From Lachnospiraceae bacterium (GTDB lineage: Bacteria > Bacillota > Clostridia > Lachnospirales > Lachnospiraceae), in assembly GCA_029338675.1 (NCBI GenBank), contig JAQYAV010000045.1, positions 1 to 53,029 on the forward strand: a DNA stretch of 53,029 nucleotides. Reading direction: 5' to 3'. The notes under the pieces are model-generated. The model was not told the DNA's origin. It worked only from the letters and a program-made list of their open reading frames with translations, and searched no databases. The translations under genes and the position numbers were made by a program. Each line of letters opens with the position of its first letter. Position 1 is the stretch's first letter. Positions 42,644 through 50,969 of this stretch are shown piece after piece.

Positions 42644-43555
42644 TTATTTACTTAATTCCTCTGCAACAATTGCTGCTAATGCAATTGAATTAACCTTAGT
42701 TTCAAATGAGTCTGATCTAGAAGTAAGAATAACAGGTGCCTTTGTACCAGTTAAAATACAACCATTCTTTACATTTGCAGTATGTACTAATGTCTTGTAA
42801 ACAAGATTTCCAGCGTGAATATCTGGGAATACAATAACATCAGCATCACCAACAATTTTTCTGTTAGTAGCACCCTTATGTCTAGCTGCTTCTGGGTCAA
42901 TTGCAAGGTCCATAGAAAGAGGTCCATCAACGATACATCCAGTAATTTTTCCTTCATCATTCATCTTAGCAAGCTCAGCAGCTTCTACTGTAGCAGGCAT
43001 CTTAGGATTAACAACTTCTACTGCTGCAACTGGAGCAACCTTTGGACACTCAATACCACATGCATGTGCAACCTCAACAGTATTATTGATAATACCTACT
43101 TTATCTTCAAGTGTTGGATATGGAATAAATGCAACATCTGTTAAGAACATCATCTTCTCGTATCCTTCGATTTCGAATAAAGCAACATGTGAAAGTGGCT
43201 TACCAGTTCTAAGACCAACTTCCTTATCAAGTACACTCTTAAGAAATCCCTTAGTATCAATAAGGCCTTTCATGTACATATCTGCTTTACCATCATGTAC
43301 TAATTTAACAGCTGTAAGAGCAGCCTCAGTGTTATCCTTAACATCAACTATCTCGAAATCTGAAATATCTGTGTTAATGCTAGCAGCAACCTCTTTAATC
43401 TTATCAGCATCACCAACAAGAATAGCATCAGCAATCTTTCTGTCCTTTGCAGCTCTAACAGCTTCAATAACAGCATCATCCTGAGCAACTGCAACTGCTA
43501 ATTTCTTCATGCTACACTGTGCAATTTTCTCTAATAAACCATCAAAATTATTCAT
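42644..43555 (-). CDS. ptb: Phosphate butyryltransferase
   Basis: Converts butyryl-CoA and phosphate to butyryl phosphate. The 303 residues belong to the phosphotransacetylase family: AVAVAQDDAVIEAVRAAKD at the start, DMYMKGLIDTKGFLKSVLD, and the C-terminal ANVKNGCILTGTKAPVILTSRSD signature. Length and the Ptb-Buk gene order give the butyrate assignment over a plain phosphate acetyltransferase. Together the pair marks the organism as a butyrate producer by the kinase route, as opposed to butyryl-CoA:acetate CoA-transferase. GGAGAGG precedes the ATG. Confidence 0.94.
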   Translation of the reverse strand: MNNFDGLLEKIAQCSMKKLAVAVAQDDAVIEAVRAAKDRKIADAILVGDADKIKEVAASINTDISDFEIVDVKDNTEAALTAVKLVHDGKADMYMKGLIDTKGFLKSVLDKEVGLRTGKPLSHVALFEIEGYEKMMFLTDVAFIPYPTLEDKVGIINNTVEVAHACGIECPKVAPVAAVEVVNPKMPATVEAAELAKMNDEGKITGCIVDGPLSMDLAIDPEAARHKGATNRKIVGDADVIVFPDIHAGNLVYKTLVHTANVKNGCILTGTKAPVILTSRSDSFETKVNSIALAAIVAEELSK

Positions 43556-43569
43556 CTTCCAATCCTCTC

Positions 43570-43788
43570 CTACTTTTGTTTATTCTTATTATTATTTATC
43601 ATGTCTAGTATTCCTGAAACAAATGCTAAAATAACCGCAACTATCCCAATTATTCTATCGATTCTTTTGTTTCTAGCTTTCTTTTGCTTACTAGCTTCTT
43701 TAATCAATTTCTTTTCTTCTTTAGTAAGCTTTTCCTTAAAAGCTGGTTTAGGTTGTTTAGGCAGCTTTGCCTTTTTTATCTTACCCAT
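43570..43788 (-). CDS. Small Lys-rich single-helix membrane protein
   Basis: A 72-residue basic protein of unknown function: a Lys/Pro/Glu-rich N-terminal half (KKAKLPKQPKPAFKEKL) and one membrane helix near the C-terminus (IIGIVAVILAFVSGILDMI, about 46-64). AGGTGGAGG lies before the ATG. It is the first gene of a predicted unit with ptb and buk (14 bases before ptb), driven by the promoter at 43887-43916. No role in butyrate formation is implied. Confidence 0.75.
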   Translation of the reverse strand: MGKIKKAKLPKQPKPAFKEKLTKEEKKLIKEASKQKKARNKRIDRIIGIVAVILAFVSGILDMINNNKNKQK

Positions 43789-44102
43789 CTGATTCCTCCA
43801 CCTTGAATAAATAATAGAGTATAAATTACCGCTTTCAATAATATGTATTCAGAAATTCTATCTATTCGAGATAAATTACGCCTAGTAGTATATCACACAA
43901 AACCTAACATTTTCAACATATATCCTTGTAAATAGGTGGTTTTTTAGAATGTTTTATAGTAGTATTCCTACATTATCCAAAAATTTACTGTCGATAAAAT
44001 AAAACACCTTATTACTTTTTTCAACATTATTCATTGAATAATCACCAATTAATTCAAGATTTTCTTTATTTTATTAACATTTTCCACATAGTTATCAACA
44101 TT
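43789..44102. other. 314-base AT-rich intergenic region with near-DnaA boxes
   Basis: No coding region. It contains a promoter for the ptb-buk unit (43887-43916), a 13-base palindrome TATTCATTGAATA, and three 9-mers one mismatch from the DnaA box TTATCCACA: TTATCCAAA (43973-43981), TTTTCCACA (44080-44088) and TTATCAACA (44092-44100), plus a weaker TTATTAACA (44071-44079). Confidence 0.5.
43887..43916 (-). promoter_or_regulatory. Sigma-A promoter of the 72-residue gene, ptb and buk
   Basis: TTGAAA (43911-43916) and TATACT (43887-43892) on the minus strand with an 18-base spacer. Confidence 0.6.
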
Positions 44103-45488
44103 TTAGAGCAATTTTCCTCTAATTTTCTTACCATTCAACATATTATTCTTAATAATATTAATTTTATCCTCTGTATATTCTTCTCCAACCCTGACAATGT
44201 AACTTCCAGGTGGATATACATATATGTTATCTGCTGCTTTTTTACCGATTAATTTATTTAATTCGTTATCTAGTTGCTGGATATTATTTGAAAAATCATT
44301 AAATGTGTTATTTCCATTTTCTTTTTCAATTAACTTTTCTATCTCTATATCTATATTATTAATTGCGTAAAATAAATTATCAAAATCTTCTTTTTTGTCT
44401 TCAACAGTAGAAATTAAAACAACATAATCAACCGTCGACATCTCAATAATAATATTATTTTTTCTTAATAGTTTCTCAAGCTTTGGACCATTTATTTTGT
44501 TAGAATAAAGTACTATTCGTGAAATGTCATAATCGTAGGCCCCATTTTCTAATGCCTGTTCTTTTTTATATATTGATATATTATTAAGGGTATCTACTGA
44601 TTTAATAAATGCTTCTATGTTGTCCACATATTCATTATAATCTGAGTTAATTGCCCTATTAATCGAATATTCCATACTACATAGAAAAACATATGATGGA
44701 GAAGAACTCATATATACAGATAAATATTTTCTTACAGACTCATCATATGCATCATTATTTACGTGAATAATCGCTGTTTGTGTAAGTGCGGATAAGGTTT
44801 TGTGTAAGCTTTGTATTACAATATCCGCTCCACAATTTATAGCAGATTTAGGTAATCTATTAGCAAATGGCAAATGTGCACCATGTGCTTCATCTACAAT
44901 TAACGGAATATTATATTTTGCTATAATACTTTTTATCCCAATTACATCTGACAAAACGCCTTCATAGGTTGGGCTTGTTATAACCATACAACATACATTT
45001 TTTATTTTTTTGCATATTCTTTCGATGTTTTCAACATCAATATGACCAGGTATTTTATATTTTTCATCTCTTATATCATCTAAAAATATTGGATTTAACC
45101 CTAATAATTCTACTGCATTATACACAGACTTATGACAGTTTCTTGCCATAATTATGTTTTTATTTTGTCTGTTAATACCAATACTACAGGCAGATATTGC
45201 TGCCAATATACCGCCTGTAGATCCATTTATCATATAGTAGCTTCTATATGTTCCATATATATTTGTTATATCTTCTAGAGAGTTTTTTATTATATTTTCC
45301 GGATGATGTAAGTCGTCTGTTTCTTCAACCTCAGTAACATCAATGTCAGAAATCATTTGAATTGCACTAGTAATATCAATGTTATTATTAATATTTCCGC
45401 TAATTCTTCTCTTATGTCCTGGCATATGCCATGGTACATTTTCGCTATTTATAAATTTTTCTAAACCGTTTATTATATGTTTTTCCAA
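44103..45488 (-). CDS. PLP-dependent Orn/Lys/Arg decarboxylase family protein
   Basis: Probably decarboxylates an amino acid such as lysine, ornithine or arginine to a polyamine or diamine. The 461 residues resemble the YaaO/SpeA-small group: N-terminal WHMPGHKRR, MINGSTGGILAAISA, NCHKSVYNAVEL, VDEAHGAHLPFANRLP (PLP-Asp) and the Schiff-base lysine in SLHKTLSALTQ near residue 227, with a shorter C-terminal domain than the large inducible decarboxylases. The start is TTG, with AGGA 8 bases upstream, beginning 10 bases beyond the AAA-ATPase gene. Homologues in Bacillus lie near tmk and holB; here the usual partner genes are absent. Substrate is not settled. Confidence 0.85.
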   Translation of the reverse strand: MEKHIINGLEKFINSENVPWHMPGHKRRISGNINNNIDITSAIQMISDIDVTEVEETDDLHHPENIIKNSLEDITNIYGTYRSYYMINGSTGGILAAISACSIGINRQNKNIIMARNCHKSVYNAVELLGLNPIFLDDIRDEKYKIPGHIDVENIERICKKIKNVCCMVITSPTYEGVLSDVIGIKSIIAKYNIPLIVDEAHGAHLPFANRLPKSAINCGADIVIQSLHKTLSALTQTAIIHVNNDAYDESVRKYLSVYMSSSPSYVFLCSMEYSINRAINSDYNEYVDNIEAFIKSVDTLNNISIYKKEQALENGAYDYDISRIVLYSNKINGPKLEKLLRKNNIIIEMSTVDYVVLISTVEDKKEDFDNLFYAINNIDIEIEKLIEKENGNNTFNDFSNNIQQLDNELNKLIGKKAADNIYVYPPGSYIVRVGEEYTEDKINIIKNNMLNGKKIRGKLL

Positions 45489-45498
45489 AATATCATTC

Positions 45499-47211
45499 CT
45501 AACTAAGTATTACAGATTCAACATCCTTAAGTTTTATCTGCATTAATTCATTTTCATCAAAGCAGTTTTCTTCCACTAATCTGTTTGCCTGCGCACTTAT
45601 TACATTATCAAGATAGTTTCTTGCAGATCGTGCATTGCCAAAATTATCTGGTGGATTCTCCAATGTTCGTTCAAACAAGTCTCTAATATATTCTAATGCT
45701 TCATCACTTATATTATAATCAAGCTTTTTTGCTCTTCTTAAAATGATCTGAATTAAATCATCTGCAGAATAATTAGGAAATTCTATTGTTTTGTTAAAAC
45801 GTGATCTAAGACCAGGGTTTGCATCAAGAAAATCCTGCATTTCATCGTGATAACCTGCTGCAATAACGATCAAATCATCTCTATAATCTTCCATTGCTTT
45901 ATTGAGAATATCAATTGCTTCCTGTCCAAAATCTCCCTCTTGTTTTCCAGAAGAAAGAGCATATGCTTCATCAATAAATAATATTCCACCCTTTGCCTTT
46001 TCCACTACTTCCATTACCTTTTCGCTTGTTTGTCCCATATAACCAGCGACAAGGCCTGATCTATCAACCTCTACCAAATGGCCTTTTGATAAAATTCCTA
46101 ATCCATGATAGATTTGTGACAGAATTCTAGCTACAGTTGTTTTTCCTGTTCCTGGATTTCCAAGAAATACTAAATGATTATTTGTAGGTGGAATCTGCAT
46201 TCCCTTCTCTCTTCTAATCTGACATATCTTTAAGAGATTTACTAAATTATTAACCTCTTTTTTTACACTTTCCATGCCAATTAATTCGTTTAATTTTTCA
46301 AGCAATTTATTTATATCAATACTATCAATTGATATATGCTGATTATTTGATTCTTCATTACCAGTATTTTGTTGACTATTAGCTTCATCTTCTTTTTCTT
46401 CATACTTATTATAGCTATATTTAATTTTGTTAACATCAAACTTCTTTGTAGTATCTTCTTCTGTTTTTTCCGATTCATTTGAATTTCTGCTAATCTTAAC
46501 ACTGCTTTTCTTTGGATTATTATTTTCTCTTTCATCTAAAGGAATTCTATCAGCCATACTTTTAAGGAAATCTTCCTCACTTAAGGCTGATTCTGTATAT
46601 GTTGGTACATAATCGTTATTCTTAATACTGCTACCATGTTTATATTCAATTGATGGAGTTGTCTCCTCGATAGTCTGCTGAATAATTTCAACATTTTGTC
46701 TTATCATCATAATATATGATGATAATGCATCTATTTCTCCTTGTCTAATTTCTTCGTTACAAGATATAAAATCATTTCCAATGTAATTAAATGTAGTAAC
46801 ATATAGAGAAATTAAATCATAATATTGATAACTTATTTCACCTGTGTCTGCACCATTATTAGACTTAACAAATGCATCTAATGAAAGTGGTGGTCTTTCA
46901 ACCATGCTATTGTCCTTCAAGTTCCAACGATCAGCATAATCAGATAGCTCTCTTTTGTTTGTAGAGATTTTCATTAAATCACATATATACTCAATCTCCT
47001 TCTCATCCAAAACACCATCTGCATATGCCAAAAACAATAAGAAATTAAGCATATCCGTCTTATATGTATCTTCGAGTGATATTTTTCCGTTAGATTTTAT
47101 ATATTCATGATTTCCAATACTTCTAGCTCTTTTTATGCATAAATCTAGCATCATTCTACTATTATCTTTTACTTGTATTTTGTTTCGCTTTGAACCAAAT
47201 AACCAATCCAT
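45499..47211 (-). CDS. TerB-like/AAA ATPase, SpoVK/CbbX type
   Basis: A 570-residue protein with two parts. N-terminal about 50-160 looks like a TerB-type helical domain (FLLFLAYADGVLDEKEIEYICDL), followed by a charged, Asn/Glu/Ser-rich disordered stretch (about 190-300) and a CbbX/SpoVK-type AAA+ domain (about 310-570) with Walker A GNPGTGKT near residues 350-357, Walker B ILFIDEAYAL, and the arginine-finger region GLRSRFNKTIEFPNY. SpoVK works in late sporulation in Bacillus; related ATPases remodel Rubisco or serve type VII secretion. The substrate here is unknown. The start follows AGGAAG. It and the decarboxylase look like a two-gene unit. Confidence 0.85.
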   Translation of the reverse strand: MDWLFGSKRNKIQVKDNSRMMLDLCIKRARSIGNHEYIKSNGKISLEDTYKTDMLNFLLFLAYADGVLDEKEIEYICDLMKISTNKRELSDYADRWNLKDNSMVERPPLSLDAFVKSNNGADTGEISYQYYDLISLYVTTFNYIGNDFISCNEEIRQGEIDALSSYIMMIRQNVEIIQQTIEETTPSIEYKHGSSIKNNDYVPTYTESALSEEDFLKSMADRIPLDERENNNPKKSSVKISRNSNESEKTEEDTTKKFDVNKIKYSYNKYEEKEDEANSQQNTGNEESNNQHISIDSIDINKLLEKLNELIGMESVKKEVNNLVNLLKICQIRREKGMQIPPTNNHLVFLGNPGTGKTTVARILSQIYHGLGILSKGHLVEVDRSGLVAGYMGQTSEKVMEVVEKAKGGILFIDEAYALSSGKQEGDFGQEAIDILNKAMEDYRDDLIVIAAGYHDEMQDFLDANPGLRSRFNKTIEFPNYSADDLIQIILRRAKKLDYNISDEALEYIRDLFERTLENPPDNFGNARSARNYLDNVISAQANRLVEENCFDENELMQIKLKDVESVILS

Positions 47212-47233
47212 TTTTTCACTTCCTAAAATAATT

Positions 47234-47824
47234 TTACATTATATTAAAGTTATTTATTTCCTGATATATTCTAGCAATAGGCAATCCAACAACATTATTA
47301 TAATCACCAATTATTCCTTTAATATACTTAGCACATTTGCCTTGTATACCATAGCTTCCTGCTTTGTCATCTCCATCCCCCGTATTAACTAAAGCAGTTA
47401 TTTCTTCATCAGTCATTGGATAAAATATTACTTCTGTTTTTTCATAAAAGCTTTCCACTTTTAGCTCGTTATCCTTCCAAACCAAGGTTACTCCTGTATA
47501 TACCTCATGTGAATTTCCTTGTAGTTTTTTAATCATATTATATGATTCTTCTCTTGATTTCGGCTTGCCAAGTATCTGACCATCAATTGATACGATTGTA
47601 TCAGCACCAATAACAAGAATATTATTCGAATATTCTTCTGTATTTTTAATCTTGTTATATACATCAAGTGCCTTTTGCTTTGACAATTGTTCCACTACTT
47701 TACAAGGTTCTTTTTTTGTAATTATTTCCTCACAATTTGATGGAATAATATCAAAATCAAAATCTGCTAAATTCATTAATTCTTTTCTTCTTGGTGACTG
47801 TGATGCTAAAATTATTTTTTTCAT
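47234..47824 (-). CDS. maf: Maf/YhdE nucleoside triphosphate pyrophosphatase
   Basis: House-cleaning pyrophosphatase that hydrolyses dTTP/UTP or modified nucleotides; in Bacillus it affects septum formation. The 196-residue protein has the N-terminal ILASQSPRRKELM, the GADTIVSIDGQILGKPKS motif near residue 70 and the C-terminal DKAGSYGIQGKCAKYIKGI, all standard. GGAAAT precedes the ATG at low strength. It sits 23 bases upstream of the AAA-ATPase gene. Confidence 0.94.
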   Translation of the reverse strand: MKKIILASQSPRRKELMNLADFDFDIIPSNCEEIITKKEPCKVVEQLSKQKALDVYNKIKNTEEYSNNILVIGADTIVSIDGQILGKPKSREESYNMIKKLQGNSHEVYTGVTLVWKDNELKVESFYEKTEVIFYPMTDEEITALVNTGDGDDKAGSYGIQGKCAKYIKGIIGDYNNVVGLPIARIYQEINNFNIM

Positions 47825-47968
47825 TGTATTTCCAATCTATTTATTTTTATATATTATTTATTCAAAAATATAATCTTCACTTATACTATATTCTATCAAT
47901 TCATCAATATTTTTTCTAGTAAAAAAAGTCATAATACTCACTTTTTTGTTTAATATTATTATTTTGTC

Positions 47969-48000
47969 AAAAAAAAAGAACCCCTTCAAAAAAGGAATTC
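47969..48000 (-). terminator. Terminator of the tRNA operon
   Basis: Minus strand GAATTCCTT-TTTTG-AAGGGGTTC, a 9-bp stem with two G-U pairs, followed by nine T. It lies 8 bases past the tRNA-Cys gene. Confidence 0.85.
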
Positions 48001-48007
48001 TCTTAAG

Positions 48008-48078
48008 AGGCGACAACCAGATTCGAACTGGTGATGACGGTGTTGCAGACCGGAGCCTTACCGCTTGGCTATGTCGCC
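48008..48078 (-). tRNA. tRNA-Cys(GCA)
   Basis: 71-nt cloverleaf read on the minus strand: acceptor GGCGACA / TGTCGCC, anticodon loop CTGCAAC giving GCA, T arm with GTTCGAATC. Discriminator is U, as usual for tRNA-Cys. No encoded CCA. Confidence 0.95.
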
Positions 48079-48110
48079 ATATATCTTAACTTGTTGTAAG
48101 TTTAGATAAA

Positions 48111-48182
48111 CTCCCCGAGTAGGGCTCGAACCTACAACAACTCGGTTAACAGCCGAGTGCTCTACCATTGAGCTATCGAGGA
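48111..48182 (-). tRNA. tRNA-Asn(GTT)
   Basis: 72-nt cloverleaf on the minus strand: acceptor TCCTCGA / TCGGGGA, anticodon stem CTCGG/CCGAG around CTGTTAA giving GTT, T arm GGTTCGAGCC. Discriminator G. Confidence 0.95.
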
Positions 48183-48254
48183 ATATTCAAATCAGCAAAT
48201 AAGATTATAAGTTACAGTAACAATTAAGTCAAGTAAATTTTCTTAAATGCATAA

Positions 48255-48342
48255 CGGAGATGGAGGGATTTGAACCCTCGCGCCGCGCGAACGACCTACA
48301 CCCTTAGCAGGGGCGCCTCTTCAGCCACTTGAGTACATCTCC
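48255..48342 (-). tRNA. tRNA-Ser(GCT)
   Basis: 88-nt class II tRNA on the minus strand: acceptor GGAGATG / CATCTCC, anticodon loop CTGCTAA giving GCT, a long variable arm and T arm GGTTCAAATCC. Discriminator G. First gene of a Ser-Asn-Cys operon. Confidence 0.95.
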
Positions 48343-48399
48343 AATGCCTAAATCATACCAATACTGGTTAATATTTAGTTTGCGTTAACACGCTTTAAT

Positions 48400-48428
48400 A
48401 TAATATCAATTTTTTATATAATTGTCAA
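48400..48428 (-). promoter_or_regulatory. Sigma-A promoter of the tRNA operon
   Basis: TTGACA (48423-48428) and TATTAT (48400-48405) on the minus strand, 17 bases apart, about 58 bases upstream of tRNA-Ser. Confidence 0.75.
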
Positions 48429-48496
48429 TAGATTATTTGTTATTATTTTATTTTTGAAATAGGCTTTTTTTAGCATATAATTTACTAATAGTATAT

Positions 48497-50212
48497 TTAT
48501 TCGAAGTTAATAATATTCAATATTTTTGAATCTGTTTTTTCATAATATACTGTAATATTATCACCATTCTTTAGTAATATTATTTCTTCATTATCACTAA
48601 ATTTTTGTTTATACACATTATTTTTTGAATCTGTAATATATACATAGGTTTCGCCTTCGGAAACAATATACTTTATATCTGATATTTTTATTTTTTCCTG
48701 TAAATAGTTTTCACTATCGAAGTTTTCTGCTGAATCCTTGCCTCCAATAATATCATTTTCTACCAAAAGCTTTTTATATACATTAAGTGCATCCTTTTGT
48801 GTAGTGCCTGTTGCAACAATATTATACTTTTCTACATTAACTAATGCATACATTTTAACAAGACCAGCATTGTCCTTTAATACCATAATATATGTTGGCA
48901 CACCCTTTATATTAATTAATGATGGGAATGATGCTCTATATCCTAAATTCTGAACCTGTCCTTCTGCTGAAGACATAGCAGAATATTCTTCTGCACCTGC
49001 TATTGCAAAATATTTACTTTCAGCAGTTCTTAAATTCATTAATACAAATCCAATATTAGATTCATCGCCATTTACAGATGTTACGCCTGTATATACCCAC
49101 AAATCTCCATCAATTACTTTATATCCATAATCATCAGTTGTTACCTTACAACCTTTATTACCGATAACACTATTAATAAATCCACCTGATAAATTTCCAT
49201 ACCAGTCGTATTTTTTACAAGCTAAATCACCATCATATACTCTATCAACCCAGTTTGGAACATCAGCAACTTCTTTATATTCGCAGTCTCCTGAACAAGG
49301 ATCACAAATAACTATTCCTTTTATATCTTTTGCTCCAAATAATCCAGCATTTGGTTTTAAAACTGGACATATATAAAATGGATTTCCTTCATTATCTAAT
49401 TCAAAATAAAATCCATTAAATTCATAAAATGGATATTTCATTTGAACATGTCTTTTTAAATTATAATTAAAGCTTGCTGAAGGAGAATAATTTATTGTTT
49501 TTTCAAGCTTAACGTATTTTGCTTCATTTTTTACTGGATCCACTAATACATATCCTGGAATACCTTCTTTTCTATTATTCATGAACTTAATAAATCCAGC
49601 ATACTCTAATGGTGCAACCTTCATTGGCTTGCCATTATAATCAATTGTGCTATAATCATCACTTACTTCATACTGGCTAACAACCTCTGATAAAGATCCA
49701 ATTGCTCTATCACCAATAATTTTAGCTGAATCTGTATCCATAAGTGCTATGTCATTTATATTCTCGCTTCTAACAATATCCTGTTCAAAATTACCTTCCT
49801 TTATTTCAATTAAACTAGAATATTTTGAAGCTCTAAATATTGGTGAAGATAATATTCCACCAATAATTAATACTGCTATTAATATTACAGTTAAATATAT
49901 TGAACATTTTAGTTTTTTGTATTTTCCTTTTGTATTTCCAATAATAATATTATCAGTATTATTTAAATCGCACATGCATAAATTAAATCCACATATCGAT
50001 ATAATAAGCCATATATAAAAATCAGATTTATAAAAGCTTATTACTGGGGTAGTTAAATAATAAAATAATCCTTCAATAATAAAGAAAATAATTAATGCAA
50101 TTACATTATACTTTGAGAATTTTGATATTCTTTTTTCTTTATTTTTTTTCATTTTTCCTTCTATATCGTATTCAACTTTTACTTTCTTCGTTTTTTTTAT
50201 TTTGTTGCCCAT
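48497..50212 (-). CDS. Membrane protein with large extracytoplasmic domain, unknown function
   Basis: A 571-residue protein of a family I do not recognise. It has a Lys-rich cytoplasmic N-terminus (about 1-34), three membrane helices (about 35-58, 63-83 and 102-126) and about 440 outside residues. The outer part has two GYVLVDPVKNEAKYVKL-like and VICDPCSGDCEYKEV-like segments, and IGFVLMNLRTAESKYFAI; each resembles a repeated 'DP..GE..YY' pattern of internal beta repeats. Two cysteines in DPCSGDC are close enough to pair. GGAGG lies 7 bases before the ATG. It is transcribed towards the tRNA operon and probably separately from the fumarase genes. Related proteins in Clostridia are annotated variously, so no role is assigned. 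Confidence 0.75.
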   Translation of the reverse strand: MGNKIKKTKKVKVEYDIEGKMKKNKEKRISKFSKYNVIALIIFFIIEGLFYYLTTPVISFYKSDFYIWLIISICGFNLCMCDLNNTDNIIIGNTKGKYKKLKCSIYLTVILIAVLIIGGILSSPIFRASKYSSLIEIKEGNFEQDIVRSENINDIALMDTDSAKIIGDRAIGSLSEVVSQYEVSDDYSTIDYNGKPMKVAPLEYAGFIKFMNNRKEGIPGYVLVDPVKNEAKYVKLEKTINYSPSASFNYNLKRHVQMKYPFYEFNGFYFELDNEGNPFYICPVLKPNAGLFGAKDIKGIVICDPCSGDCEYKEVADVPNWVDRVYDGDLACKKYDWYGNLSGGFINSVIGNKGCKVTTDDYGYKVIDGDLWVYTGVTSVNGDESNIGFVLMNLRTAESKYFAIAGAEEYSAMSSAEGQVQNLGYRASFPSLINIKGVPTYIMVLKDNAGLVKMYALVNVEKYNIVATGTTQKDALNVYKKLLVENDIIGGKDSAENFDSENYLQEKIKISDIKYIVSEGETYVYITDSKNNVYKQKFSDNEEIILLKNGDNITVYYEKTDSKILNIINFE

Positions 50213-50233
50213 ATTTTGTCCTCCATAATACTT

Positions 50234-50327
50234 AAACCATATTACAAATTTATTTGTTGATAATTATAGTTTTTTCATTTTAGTTCTTAAACTATCCATT
50301 ATGCATAATAAATTTATAATATGGTTT
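50234..50327. repeat. 20-bp inverted repeat between the membrane gene and fumarase
   Basis: AAACCATATTACAAATTTAT (50234-50253) and its near-complement (50308-50327) differ by one base over 20, with 54 bases between. Inside are a palindrome ATTATGCATAAT and ATAGTTT/AAACTAT arms. It could be a terminator, an operator pair or a small mobile element; no coding or target-site duplication seen. Confidence 0.5.
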
Positions 50328-50361
50328 TTTCGTTCATATTCTAAACTATTTATTTTGAATA

Positions 50362-50949
50362 TTATTTTTTATTTAAATAATCAGCTACAGCTGTTTCATA
50401 TAAATTATTTCCTTCGGAGTCAATAACAACAATTACAGGGAAATTTTCAACACGCATTTTTCTTATAGCTTCTGTGCCTAAATCATCATAAGCTATAACC
50501 TCTGATTCCTTTATACATTTTGATAATAATGCACCTGCTCCACCAACTGCTGCAAAATACACTGCTTTATTTCTTACAATTGCATCTATAACCTCTTTGC
50601 TTCTCTTACCTTTTCCTATCATTCCAATAAGACCTTTGTCTAGTAAAAGTGGTGTATATTTATCCATTCTACTACTTGTTGTTGGACCTGCTGATCCAAT
50701 TACCTGACCTTCTTTTGCTGGTGTAGGTCCAAGATAGTAAAATGTATTTCCCTTAATATCAAGTGGTAATATTGTTGCCACATCTATACTAGCATCCTTA
50801 TCTGCGCCTTTTTCAATTAATGTATCATATAATCTTTTATGAGCAGCATCTCTAGCACTATATATTGTTCCTGATAAATATACATAATCACCTGCTTTTA
50901 AATTAACTACTTCTTCTTTTGTAAAAGGAACTGTAATATTTTTATTCAT
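50362..50949 (-). CDS. Class I fumarate hydratase, beta (C-terminal) subunit
   Basis: Second subunit of the oxygen-sensitive [4Fe-4S] fumarase (fumarate/malate), or of L-tartrate dehydratase. The 195 residues carry VYLSGTIYSARDAAHKRLYDTL, FYLGPTPAKEGQVIGSAGPTTSSRMDKYTP and AVGGAGALLSKCI, all family hallmarks. The start MNKNITVP is preferred, with AGGAG 7 bases upstream; an earlier GTG overlaps the stop codon of the gene in front. It is separated from the alpha subunit by a DUF4153-like gene. Confidence 0.9.
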   Translation of the reverse strand: MNKNITVPFTKEEVVNLKAGDYVYLSGTIYSARDAAHKRLYDTLIEKGADKDASIDVATILPLDIKGNTFYYLGPTPAKEGQVIGSAGPTTSSRMDKYTPLLLDKGLIGMIGKGKRSKEVIDAIVRNKAVYFAAVGGAGALLSKCIKESEVIAYDDLGTEAIRKMRVENFPVIVVIDSEGNNLYETAVADYLNKK

Positions 50950-50969
50950 GATTTTTCTCCTATCTTTCA

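Noticed and set aside
43086-43484. 132-codon plus-strand frame across ptb
   Set aside because: It is the antisense shadow of ptb, which is fully recognised on the minus strand.
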